A stretch of 64,000 bases of DNA from Trebouxia sp. TZW2008 (lineage: Eukaryota > Chlorophyta > Trebouxiophyceae > Trebouxiales > Trebouxiaceae), in the NCBI GenBank assembly GCA_002118135.1, contig BDIU01000216.1, positions 62,166 through 126,165 on the forward strand, in the 5' to 3' direction. The notes beneath the pieces are model-generated. The model made no database searches, was not told the origin of the DNA, and worked only from the letters and a program-made list of their open reading frames with translations. Positions 55,626 to 64,000 of this stretch are shown here, piece by piece. The position numbers and the translations under genes are program-made. How positions within the stretch are numbered: position 1 is the first letter of the stretch; every line of letters begins with the position of its first letter.

Positions 55626-58600
55626 CTAAGTCTTGTACCTGTGTTTGATTCTGTGCCACAGCTTTGGCAATCATGGCCTGCAGCCAGACAGCTCGATGCA
55701 TCCTCAATCGGCAATTCCAGCCTGCATCCAAACAGCTCCATGCACCATCTGCTGACGATATCAAATCGTGTGCACACACCTCAATGCAGTCTCTGGCAGC
55801 GATCTCAGCCTGCAGCCCTCACATCACTCCGCCCTCGTGATCCTACCCCACAAAGTAGAAAGCTCACAAAGTAGACACGTCGCAAAGTAGAAACCCACAG
55901 GGAAAAAAAAAGAAAACAAAAAAACCTGTGGTCTAGTTAGATTAGGAAATGTGCATGGACTCAGGATGATGTAGCCTCAAGCAGGTTGAATCATTCTGGA
56001 GCATGGTCATCTCCCTCTTCTTGTCTGACCTGGGTTTGGAGGCGTTGGCTTGCAATCGCCTTCATGCTGCTTGGAAGGCGTTTGGAACACATTGAACTGG
56101 CCATTAGGTGTTCAGACCTGTTTTGGTGCTGTGGACTTGCCTGTAGAGTGTGTTCACCAATGCGCTGTGCTTTGCAGGAGCATGGCACAATTCCCGTCAG
56201 CCCTGCAATTGAGACCTGGCTTGCCTTCACCTTCACCTGCCACCCAGTCCCTCAGTGCCACAAGGCATTGCCCAACTGCTCTCAAGATATGCCCTTGTGT
56301 CAGCGCTGTGCACAGCAACCGTGCGAGCTGTGCCATTGGCAAGGATTGGTCACAAGATTCTTTGCTCTGCCCCCATGTACACAGCAAGCCAGCCAAAGCC
56401 TACAGTCTCGGGCATGTGCCAGTTGGGAGTTTGCATCATTCTGTGACAAACTCAGGTACTTTTTGCCATTCTGCTTTTGTGCAGTGCTGGGCATCTATGT
56501 CTCAATGGTGGAGTACTCAGTAATAAATGCAGCGTCAACAGTGCTTGCTTCATGAGCACCACCACTGCACTTGGGGTCTCATACCTGAGATTCATTCGTC
56601 AGAATGTCTCACACAGCACGTAGACTGAGTGGATTACATTTTCTGGCATCCCAATTTTTTGGGTCACACAGTCCAGTCATCTGGTGATTTGTACATGCAG
56701 CATACACTGTATCAACTGTTTGCACCGACCAGTGCACAGCATCATCGGCCCGTCAGCGTTGCGCCTGATGCTGTGCTTTCACACACCAAATGACTGTTTT
56801 CCAAGCACAAATTGTCACTGATGCTTGGTAGATGTGTACAACAGGCATGCAGGCGAGTCAAATTAAGTCTTTTGCAGTTGTCCACACACGCCTCGATGGT
56901 CTGCGTATACATTTGTGCAATTTATGTTGGATTGCTTGGAGCTGTGTTTGCATGATATTGCTTGTGAAATCAGCAAGAGTGGCCATGTTGGCGCCTCTGG
57001 TCTGCCTGCAGATTGGCTTTCAACATTGTGCTTTGCTCTGCAGGACCATGGCCTGACAGACCACCAGCCTTGAAACTTCAGCTGTCCCTTACCCGTGCCT
57101 TGGAAGTTTATCCATTGCTCTTCACTTGAGGACAACTGACTTGAGGACAGTCTTTAAACGGCCTCCCAAACCATCTACCTGGTGCCTCAAGTTCTGGGCT
57201 CCAGCCAGGACTTACACCCAGTGCAGGTATCCTGTTGTGCAATTTTTCCCATTGTGTCAATGCTGAGCATCTATGTCCCAGTGGCTGCAGCATATAGCAA
57301 GCCAATGCAAGGTCAACAATTGCTTAAATTCGCATGAGTCTTGCACGTGTGTTATACATGGCATCACATGCAAAGACCTCAGCTGACATGCAGCCCGGCC
57401 TGCATCTTGAGTCATCACATGACTGTGTTTGACCTTTTACTCAACCCCTTTGTACATGCTAGTCTAGCCATCTGGCAGCCTGTGCATATGATGACAGCAT
57501 CATGAAGGTTTCGTGAGCCGCATGCAAAACTTTCAGCACATCACACAGAAAGGCCAGGCCTGCTTTGATTGATTGTGCTGGTCAGCTGTAGCAAAGATAG
57601 CCCCAGCATGCCTGTAGTGTGGCAACACATTTGTCTCATTTCCACTGGCATGGCTGGCTGCCTTCTCTGTGCATGCAAATTAAAGGGGTGGGTCTGTGTA
57701 GCTGCTGCTTCTTGACTAGCCTTGCTTGCTACAAAGCTCAAACTTTCAGTACTCAAGGATTGTTGTTGGCAGATTTAGCTAAGCTGCATTCATGTGATGT
57801 TCTGGTCTAGACTTTCACCAACCGGGTGCCAAACCACCTTGTAATCAATTTCTATCGTCAATATCTTGCTGCGCGTTGCGCTGATGCATTTACATACTTG
57901 CATGGCACTCACCCTCAAGCGTCACCAACTTCTGCTTTAGAAACAGCGTTTACAACTGTAGCTGCTACACAGCCTGTATATGTGTGAAACAAACAACACC
58001 AAATTTCTTTGCTTGATTTGTGAGCCTGACAGTGTGCTACAGCATTTGCTGGCATTTGCCTCAAATCTTTTGAGTATAATTTGGGATGCTGCTGTTTCTG
58101 TGAAGGTGTTCTTGCAATGCATCCACAGAGGAGGCAGCAAAGTTCACCGATTACTGCATCACTTGAGCCAGGCACACCCTAGGCAATTGCTTTCGAGTAC
58201 ATATGCATGGTTCACATCAGGCTTCTGATGATGTTGGTATCTACCAAAAATCATCTTAGCTTTGCAATTTGGCTACTTGCCCAATGATCTTCAAACTGAA
58301 GGCATGCTGCGTTTCCATGCGTTGGGCCACCCATGCGGAAGCAACGTTGCTCGTTAACAGCTCTATGTCTGACAGTCGAGGGTTCAGTTTACAACGAACC
58401 AGCAACACTAGGGTGCGCTGACTGCACGCACTTGTACAACAGGATGTTTCCCTGCAATATGATGATGCGAGCGAAATGCTGCGTGTGCTCCAACAGCAAG
58501 CCTTGGCTAATGCTGCGCCGCTATGGCTGCTGCAGATCTGTTGCACAAACACGCAGCCATGTCATGCAGGACAGGTTGCCAGTTATGTCCAGCCTTGCAG

Positions 58601-58979
58601 CAGTTACAAAGGTGGGGCCATGTGTCATCGCCGCCACCAAGACTTTTTGCTGGCAGCAGCTTCCCCGCCATCGCTTGCTATGCGCAATGAAGGGCCCATT
58701 CTGCTGCGACCTTCCTCACCCTGCATGCATACAGTGTACTATCCTCTATTTCTGCTCAAATTGTGTGAATATTCTCAATCTTGCAAATGCCGCTGGGTTC
58801 AGCTGGCATGCACAGTCAAGCAGACCAACAGGGCCAAGACATACTCTTTGACAAAGCAGGAGATGTCCGTGAACTTCCTACATTGATTCATTGCAGGACA
58901 GCACTGTTCTCTCCGTTGAACATCACAGTGCCACTTGGAACTAGACCCTACTCCATGCCATGCAAGCCATGCAGGCAAT
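55626..58979. other. Region without a supportable gene
   Basis: About 3.4 kb with several open frames but no recognisable domain and no convincing exon chain. It contains an A-rich stretch flanked by short inverted repeats at 55895-55935. Two diverged copies of a block share gcatctatgtctcaatgg and tttgcaggagcatggc words (about 56160-56510 and 57030-57290). A gene may be hidden here, but I cannot support one. Confidence 0.5.
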
Positions 58980-61900
58980 TCATATAATGAGGCGCACCTG
59001 CTGTGACTCCATCCGCTCAAAGATACTGTCCAAGCTGCCATTAGTTGTCCTTCTGCTGTCTGGAAGTAGTGACGCTTCTTCATCTTCAGAGGGCCCAACG
59101 CTAGCGTCATCCCTATTGAGCAGGGCCGTTCCAGCAGAGCCCTGGCTGCTGCCTAGACCTGGTAGCCTGCCAGTAACCCTGCAAGCAACACATTCAGTCA
59201 AAATGCATGTAGCCTTTGATAGGCTGTTGACGTGTAATTCACAGAATACCAACAGGCACAAATTGTGGCTCACAGCAAAATTTCTTGGAGCTGCCAACAA
59301 AGGTAGAAGATCCCCACGCGTCATATGTGCAGCTGGACGCAGCCTAATTGTGCTCATTTGTACACACGCTCTTTGTTTGTCATGTGCTGTCTGACAGAAC
59401 ACCCACCCATGCCCCACGAATGCACTACATGACACTATATATGATGCATGCACCTAGCAGGGTCAAAAATACTCACTAGCATGCATTTCAGTGCTGAGGA
59501 GGGTGATGATGATGATGTCAACGACATGTTCTGCTGGTCCAAGGCTGTAAGACCACCTAGACATCCTATCCAGGACCTGTTGATTCATGAATTTGAGCAG
59601 TATCTAAGACGACCCTGGAGTGTAACAGATGAATGGATGGTTGAATGAAAGCTTGCAGAAATGAACGAATGTGTATCTCAACAGCCTATCCCAGGCCTGC
59701 TGAGCAGCTGTGAGGGGTGCCTTAAACAACCTACAAGTGAACTAAATGGTAGAATGAAAGTGAAAGTGCCAAAACAGCCTAAAAATGCAATGCATGAATG
59801 TATGAATGGCAGCAGTACCTAGACAGCCTATCCCAGGCCTGCTGGGCGGCTGTCAGGGGTGCCTGAAACAACCTAAAAGTGAAGTAAATGGCGGAACAAA
59901 TGGACAAGTGCCTAAACAGCCTGAAGATGCAATGCATGAATGTATGAATGGCAGCAGTACCTAGACAGCCTATCCCGGGCTTGCTGGGCAGCTGTGAGGG
60001 GTGCCTCACCATGTTGCAACTCCCCTTGAGAATTTGATTGGGAGCCCATGCCTGAAACCCCTCCACCCCCCCTGCCGGGCAGCCTGTTCCACCACCTGAA
60101 GGCCCCTGAAGGCTGCTCAGGGGGCATCAGCTCTGCATCCAGCCCTGGCCCTACCCTCTCACCTGAAAGCAGCATTCATTGGTCACTCATTCATTCATGC
60201 CTGACCCCCATGCATCCCCCCCTTTGGGTAAGCAATTTGACCAGTTGAATCCCCCTAAGGGCTGCTCTGGGAGCATCAGCTCTGCAACCAGCTTTGGCCC
60301 TGCCCTCTCAACTCAGCATTCAATGCAGTGTCCATGGATTCGTGCACTCACTTGCTAGCTCAATCAAAGAGCACTCAATTCCTGCTGACTTGCCTGCTTG
60401 CTTGCCCGCTAGTGGCTGAATTCTTTGTTGCTACTGCAAGGACAGTATGTAGGCAGTTTGGTCTCACCTCTTGCAGCAGACATAGCAGTGGGGATAAGCC
60501 CAGGAGCCAAGCATTTGGCATGATTGTCCAGGGTCCCACAGCATGGCCTTGTACTCACATAGGGTTAGGGTTTAGACCCTAGGAGACCCCTACTCACCTC
60601 TTGTGGCAGGCACAGCATCAAACTGGACAGTTTCACAGATAGGAAGTGCCAAGACTCAACTCTTACAGCAGGGATGGCAATGAAACCAGCAGGCAATGTT
60701 GTCTGGAACGCAGAGTGCCTGCTTGTTGCTATGCTTGCCAAGAAGGGTGACTGCAACCTCATGCGGCTTCCTGGTCTGATTGCTGTGCCTACCACCGTAA
60801 GGCATGGTGGCCCAGCTCTTGTACAAGGCCAAGCGACGAGATCAGGAAGCAGCACCAGTTTGACTTCATCTCTTGTGGCAGCCAGACCACAAAATAGTCT
60901 GAGTTATACCCAAGCTGACAGCTGATTGCAACCCTTGCCAAGAGGGATGAGTGCAAGCCAAAGCAGCTTCCTGATCTGATTGCTGTGCCTGCCACGGTAA
61001 GGCATGATTGTCCAGCTCTTGTGACTGGCCTAATCATGACATCAGACAGCAGTATTTTGGCTGCATTTCTTGTGGCAGGCATGGCAGTCAGACCATGAGC
61101 CAGTAATCTTGCGGAAGCAGAGTACCAGCTTATTGCTATGCTGTTACAAGAGGTTTGCGCAAGCCAAAGAGGCTTTCTAGTCTGATGCTGATGCCTGCCA
61201 CAGTAAGGCATGGTTGTCCAGCTCCTGTGACAAATCTCAGCATGAGATCAGAAAGCAGCCTTAGCTTGCTCTCGCCTCTTATGAATTTTCGGCATGGCAG
61301 TGAGACCAGGAAGCAGCATTGCCTTAAACTCAGTTTTGGTGGCAGGCAGAGCAATCAGGCCGAGAGGCAAGCCGTTGGCATGATTAAGCAGCTCCTGTCA
61401 CGATGACTAGTAGTATCTGCTGTTCTTAATCTTATCTTTGGAGTCTAGAAAAGCAGCACTGTTCTGAACTTATTTATTGCATTAGGCAGGGCAGTGAGAC
61501 CAGGAGGCAGGCCCTTGGCATGATTGTCCAGCTCCTGTCATGATGCCAAAAATACAGACTTTGTGTTTCTTTCTGTTGATGTTTCTCAGTCTAAAAAGCT
61601 TTGTCTAAGACTGACCTCTTGAAGCAGGCAGAGCACTGAGACCAGGAGGCAGGCCCTTAGCGTGATTGTCCAGCTCGTGTTGTAACACCTGACAGCAAAG
61701 CCTTGTCCTCCTTCTCTGTTTGGTTGAGTCTGAGAGATATCGCACTCACCTCTTGAAGCAGGCAGGGCAGTGAGGCCAGGAGGCAGGCCCTTGGCGTGAT
61801 TGTCCAGCTCTTGACGCAACAGGCGAGTGCCGGTGCCAGCACTAGGGGATACCGTCTCCCAGTCGTCCTGGAACTCCACCACACGGCTCCGTGTGAACAG

Positions 61901-62798
61901 CCCAGCAAATCTGCAGCACAGCAGCATCATGGAGTATACGGCAGCAGGAGCAGAAGCAGCAGGAGCACACAGTTGCCGATGGCATGGTTGCTGAACATCG
62001 GAAGTCAAAAAGGAAAGCAGCACCATGCTGAACAGCACAGCAGCAGCAGCAGCATCAGCAGCAGAAGCAGCAGCATATAGCAGGCAATGGCATCTCCGCT
62101 CAAGCTTTGAAGGACCAGCTGCAACATGGCATTAGCAGCATCATGATGGCATGGTTGATCTCTACACAAACTTTATAGGACCAACTGTAGCATGCTATCA
62201 ACCACGGCAGAAGCAGCAGCAGCAGCAGCACATTCAATTGCATGTTTCTGCAACAATCGACGTACACTGAACGCAAGATTCACTGTGCCAGTACCTGTTG
62301 AAGACATCAACGACCAGCAGCAGTAGCACAGCAGTCGGCGGTATAATTGATCAGTGTTTGCAGCGCACAATAGTAGCATGTTGTTGACAGTGCCTGTACC
62401 TGTTGAAGATATTGAAGACCAACAGCAGCATGTAGGGTACCATGGAATGGTTGACAATGATCCATAATTCAAGACAGCAGCATCATGCTGAACACCACAG
62501 CAGCAGCAGCAGCACAAGCAACACGCGGTTAAAGAGACACAAGCATGATCATCACAGCGCCAGTACCTCTCGCAGACATTGAAGACCAGGAGCAGCATGC
62601 AGGGCACAGTGGCATGGTGAATCAACACGCACAGCGTCCAACATTAGTATCATGAAAGCAACAACAAGGTTACCTGTTGAAAACGTTGAAGACCAGGAGC
62701 AGCATGTAGGGCACAATGGCAATGGGCAGGTAGGACTGGAAGTCTAGCCCAATGACGGGCTGCCTCATCATCAGCTCTCCAAACTCAGCATAAAAGGC
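58980..62798 (-). CDS. Probable LMBR1-like multi-pass membrane protein, C-terminal part
   Basis: Four exons join in phase: 62798-62674, 61910-61750, 60162-59961 and 59178-58980 (stop TGA), giving the last 228 residues or so. The first visible exon has an aromatic/acidic start (AFYAEFGELM), the phrase PVIGLDFQSYLPI, and a hydrophobic membrane helix (IAIVPYMLLLVFNVFNR). A cytosolic tail follows, with FQDDWETVSPSAGTGTRLLR and a Gly/Ser-rich region ending in acidic SEDEEASLLPD. The pattern of a last helix ending in FNVFNR and an FxxDD tail recalls LMBR1/LMBRD2 membrane proteins. This is family resemblance judged by eye, without alignment. The 5' part lies further right, possibly beyond the window. 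Both edges of several exons are multiplied in the introns. Confidence 0.5.
59675..59870 (-). repeat. Two decayed downstream copies of an LMBR1-like exon end
   Basis: The exon end coding APLTAAQQARDRLSR with donor (59961) recurs at about 59864-59812 and 59722-59680. Spacing about 140 bp. The nearer copy is almost unchanged. Confidence 0.9.
60555..60585. repeat. Short telomere-like motif
   Basis: agggttagggtttagaccct contains one TTAGGG-type and one TTTAG-type unit next to a palindrome. It is too short to call interstitial telomere. Confidence 0.4.
60590..61700 (-). repeat. At least five decayed downstream copies of an LMBR1-like exon end
   Basis: The exon end coding LDNHAKGLPPGLTALPASRG plus donor (61750) is repeated at about 61690-61615, 61545-61478 and 61400-61325. 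More diverged versions lie near 61240-61190, 61100-60980 and 60850-60600. Each includes caggcag-type and ttggcatgattgtccagctc words. Spacing of the clearest copies is about 130-145 bp. Confidence 0.9.
62280..62625 (-). repeat. Three decayed downstream copies of the exon end coding FNVFNR
   Basis: The words cctgttgaagacgttgaagaccaggagcagc (complement of the exon 62798-62674 end) recur at about 62568-62615, 62400-62450 and 62288-62325. Interspersed (CAG)n runs lie at 62040-62075, 62210-62230 and near 62505. Confidence 0.88.
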
Positions 62799-62884
62799 CT
62801 GCAAACAACCTCAACAGCATCAAAACTGCAGCCAGTGCACGCTGGAACTCATTCATTTCCTGTTAATCTGCACAACTTCAGTCT

Positions 62885-63135
62885 ACTGCATGTGGCAAGG
62901 CCCTATCACTGGCTGCCGCAACATCAATTCTGCAAACTCAGCATGGAAGGTCTGCAAAAAACCTCGACAGCATCAGAAGCATAGCCAGTGCACTCTGAAT
63001 CTCATACGTTTCTGTAGACTGAAGTTATGCAGTCTAGCGCATTCAAGTCAGACATGTGGCAAGGCCCTGTCACTGGCTGCTGCATCTTCAATTCCCTCTG
63101 CAAACTCAGCATAGAAGGCCTGCAGTGCCAACAGG
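62885..63135 (-). repeat. Two decayed upstream copies of the exon start coding AFYAEFGEL
   Basis: Acceptor plus GCCTTCTATGCTGAGTTTGC-like codons recur at about 63123-63075, with a more diverged version near 62950-62895, upstream of the intact exon at 62798. Confidence 0.85.
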
Positions 63136-64000
63136 AAAGTCAAGGAGCAAAGCTTCTGGTCTTGTATAGACCATCAAGGTTTTAGCTACAGTGGAGCGTC
63201 TGCATGTTGTCCATGCAGAGTTGCAGGGCAGATTAAAAGATCAACAGGAAATGCTGAATGGACAGACCTTCTGTTCTTGTGCAAAGCCCCAACATACTTG
63301 TGGGCAGAGTCAATTTCAAAGCTACAAAGCAGAGTTGAATTTTGGCATTTGTAAACATTCATTTCTAAAGCACGCTGCAAGACAAGCAGGAAATGCTTAT
63401 AGCAGAGAGGCCTTCTTTCACCGTGTGAAGCAATAGAGACCTTATGGGCAGCGTCAAAACTGCAGCTGCGGCAAAAGAGCAGCACTTGAGCAGTTTCGCA
63501 TGTACAGCTCAGGACAATTTGCAAGGCCAACAAAGTCTAAATGGACAGCCTTTGCGCTCTTGTACAAACTAGAAAGAACTCTTGGGGGCTCAAGAGCACA
63601 GCTGCAACTTGAGAGTCTGCACTCTCCTGGCCAGTGAGTCATGAGGATGCGAATTGTCTCCCTAAATGTGCGCGCAGTACTGTTGAAGGCAGTCTCTGTG
63701 CTACAGAACCCAGCTAGGACTTGGCACAGGAGTATGCCTTTCATAATTTGTGCACACACAGACCAGGCAAACGATCAACATCCCACAACTACCTTCCCAG
63801 GATTCAACAGATTCACAAAAGCTTCAAACAAAGCTTGCAATGACAGACTATAGGGTAGAAGCATGGCTGAACACGTTTTCAAAAGCTCTGTTCATGTCTG
63901 CCATCAAGCTTCTAGTCAAAGAGACGAGGTGGCAGACTGTGGGTAAAATTGCCCCAGGTACAGGTGTGTGAGTGCTTAGGTCAGCCTTGGACGTGTGCCT
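63136..64000. other. Right edge, nothing assignable
   Basis: Probably intron of the LMBR1-like gene. Several open frames exist, but none has a recognisable domain or a phase-compatible splice to 62798. Confidence 0.45.

Noticed and set aside
57040..57190. Possible acyltransferase-like phrase (LKLQLSLTRALEVYPLL)
   Set aside because: A single short hydrophobic match, followed at once by stops and with no other family motif nearby.
58333..58886. Overlapping plus-strand frames of 130-170 residues
   Set aside because: Cys-rich, no domain, no consistent splice structure, competing frames on both strands.
60555..60585. Interstitial telomere
   Set aside because: Only about two imperfect units, so chance is likely.

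Overview
This is a stretch of nuclear genome from an intron-rich unicellular eukaryote, most likely a green alga (a trebouxiophyte-type chlorophyte is my best guess, from overall feel rather than a diagnostic marker). Genes are split by many short introns with GT donors and strikingly uniform TGCAG acceptors. The recognisable proteins are eukaryotic housekeeping or signalling families. I rebuilt the gene models by hand: exon lengths, reading phases and splice sites agree with each other for most models, but there is no transcript evidence.

Layout, left to right: (1) 402-4395 (+) TBC1D22-type Rab GTPase-activating protein, 5' end unresolved. (2) 5084-11692 (-) secreted/membrane protein with a signal peptide, seven LysM modules with proline-rich linkers and one transmembrane helix. 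(3) 12537-22032 (-) kinesin-12/KIF12-type motor, 14 exons. (4) 22677-24510 (+) unrecognised protein with four copies of a DALDRLN-type motif. (5) 25395-29875 (-) unrecognised 986-residue Gln/Ser-rich protein. (6) 31135-33467 (-) ribosomal protein uL30 (RPL7), complete in 7 exons. (7) 33765-43255 (+) splicing factor and U-box ubiquitin ligase PRP19, complete in 13 exons. (8) 44148-45959 (-) unrecognised, partial. (9) 46738-49551 (-) cofactor-dependent phosphoglycerate mutase. (10) 49944-53765 (+) RING finger fused to a degenerate protein kinase. (11) 54199-55625 (+) a multi-frame, probably decayed coding stretch. (12) 58980-62798 (-) C-terminal part of a probable LMBR1-like membrane protein.

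The most unusual property is not a single gene. In almost every intron-containing gene, an exon edge together with its splice site is repeated in tandem inside the adjacent intron. Copies of the exon's 5' end with its acceptor lie upstream of the intact exon. Copies of the 3' end with its donor lie downstream. Copies are diverged, usually carry stops or frameshifts, and mostly repeat every 105-170 bp. Up to five or more copies occur per exon (phosphoglycerate mutase, PRP19, kinesin, LMBR1-like, TBC, RING-pseudokinase, the 44-46 kb gene). In the kinesin, a fragment of a 178-bp TA-flanked inverted-repeat transposable element (MITE) lies inside the duplicated unit, and the 144-bp unit is fully open in frame. 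Two nearly full-length MITEs of this family are present (21696-21873 and 30837-31014).

The genes do not form a functional pathway. Three divergent pairs share short upstream regions: kinesin/DALD-repeat gene, RPL7/PRP19 (297 bp) and phosphoglycerate mutase/RING-pseudokinase (392 bp). The stretch 55.6-58.9 kb and the last 0.9 kb hold no gene I can support.
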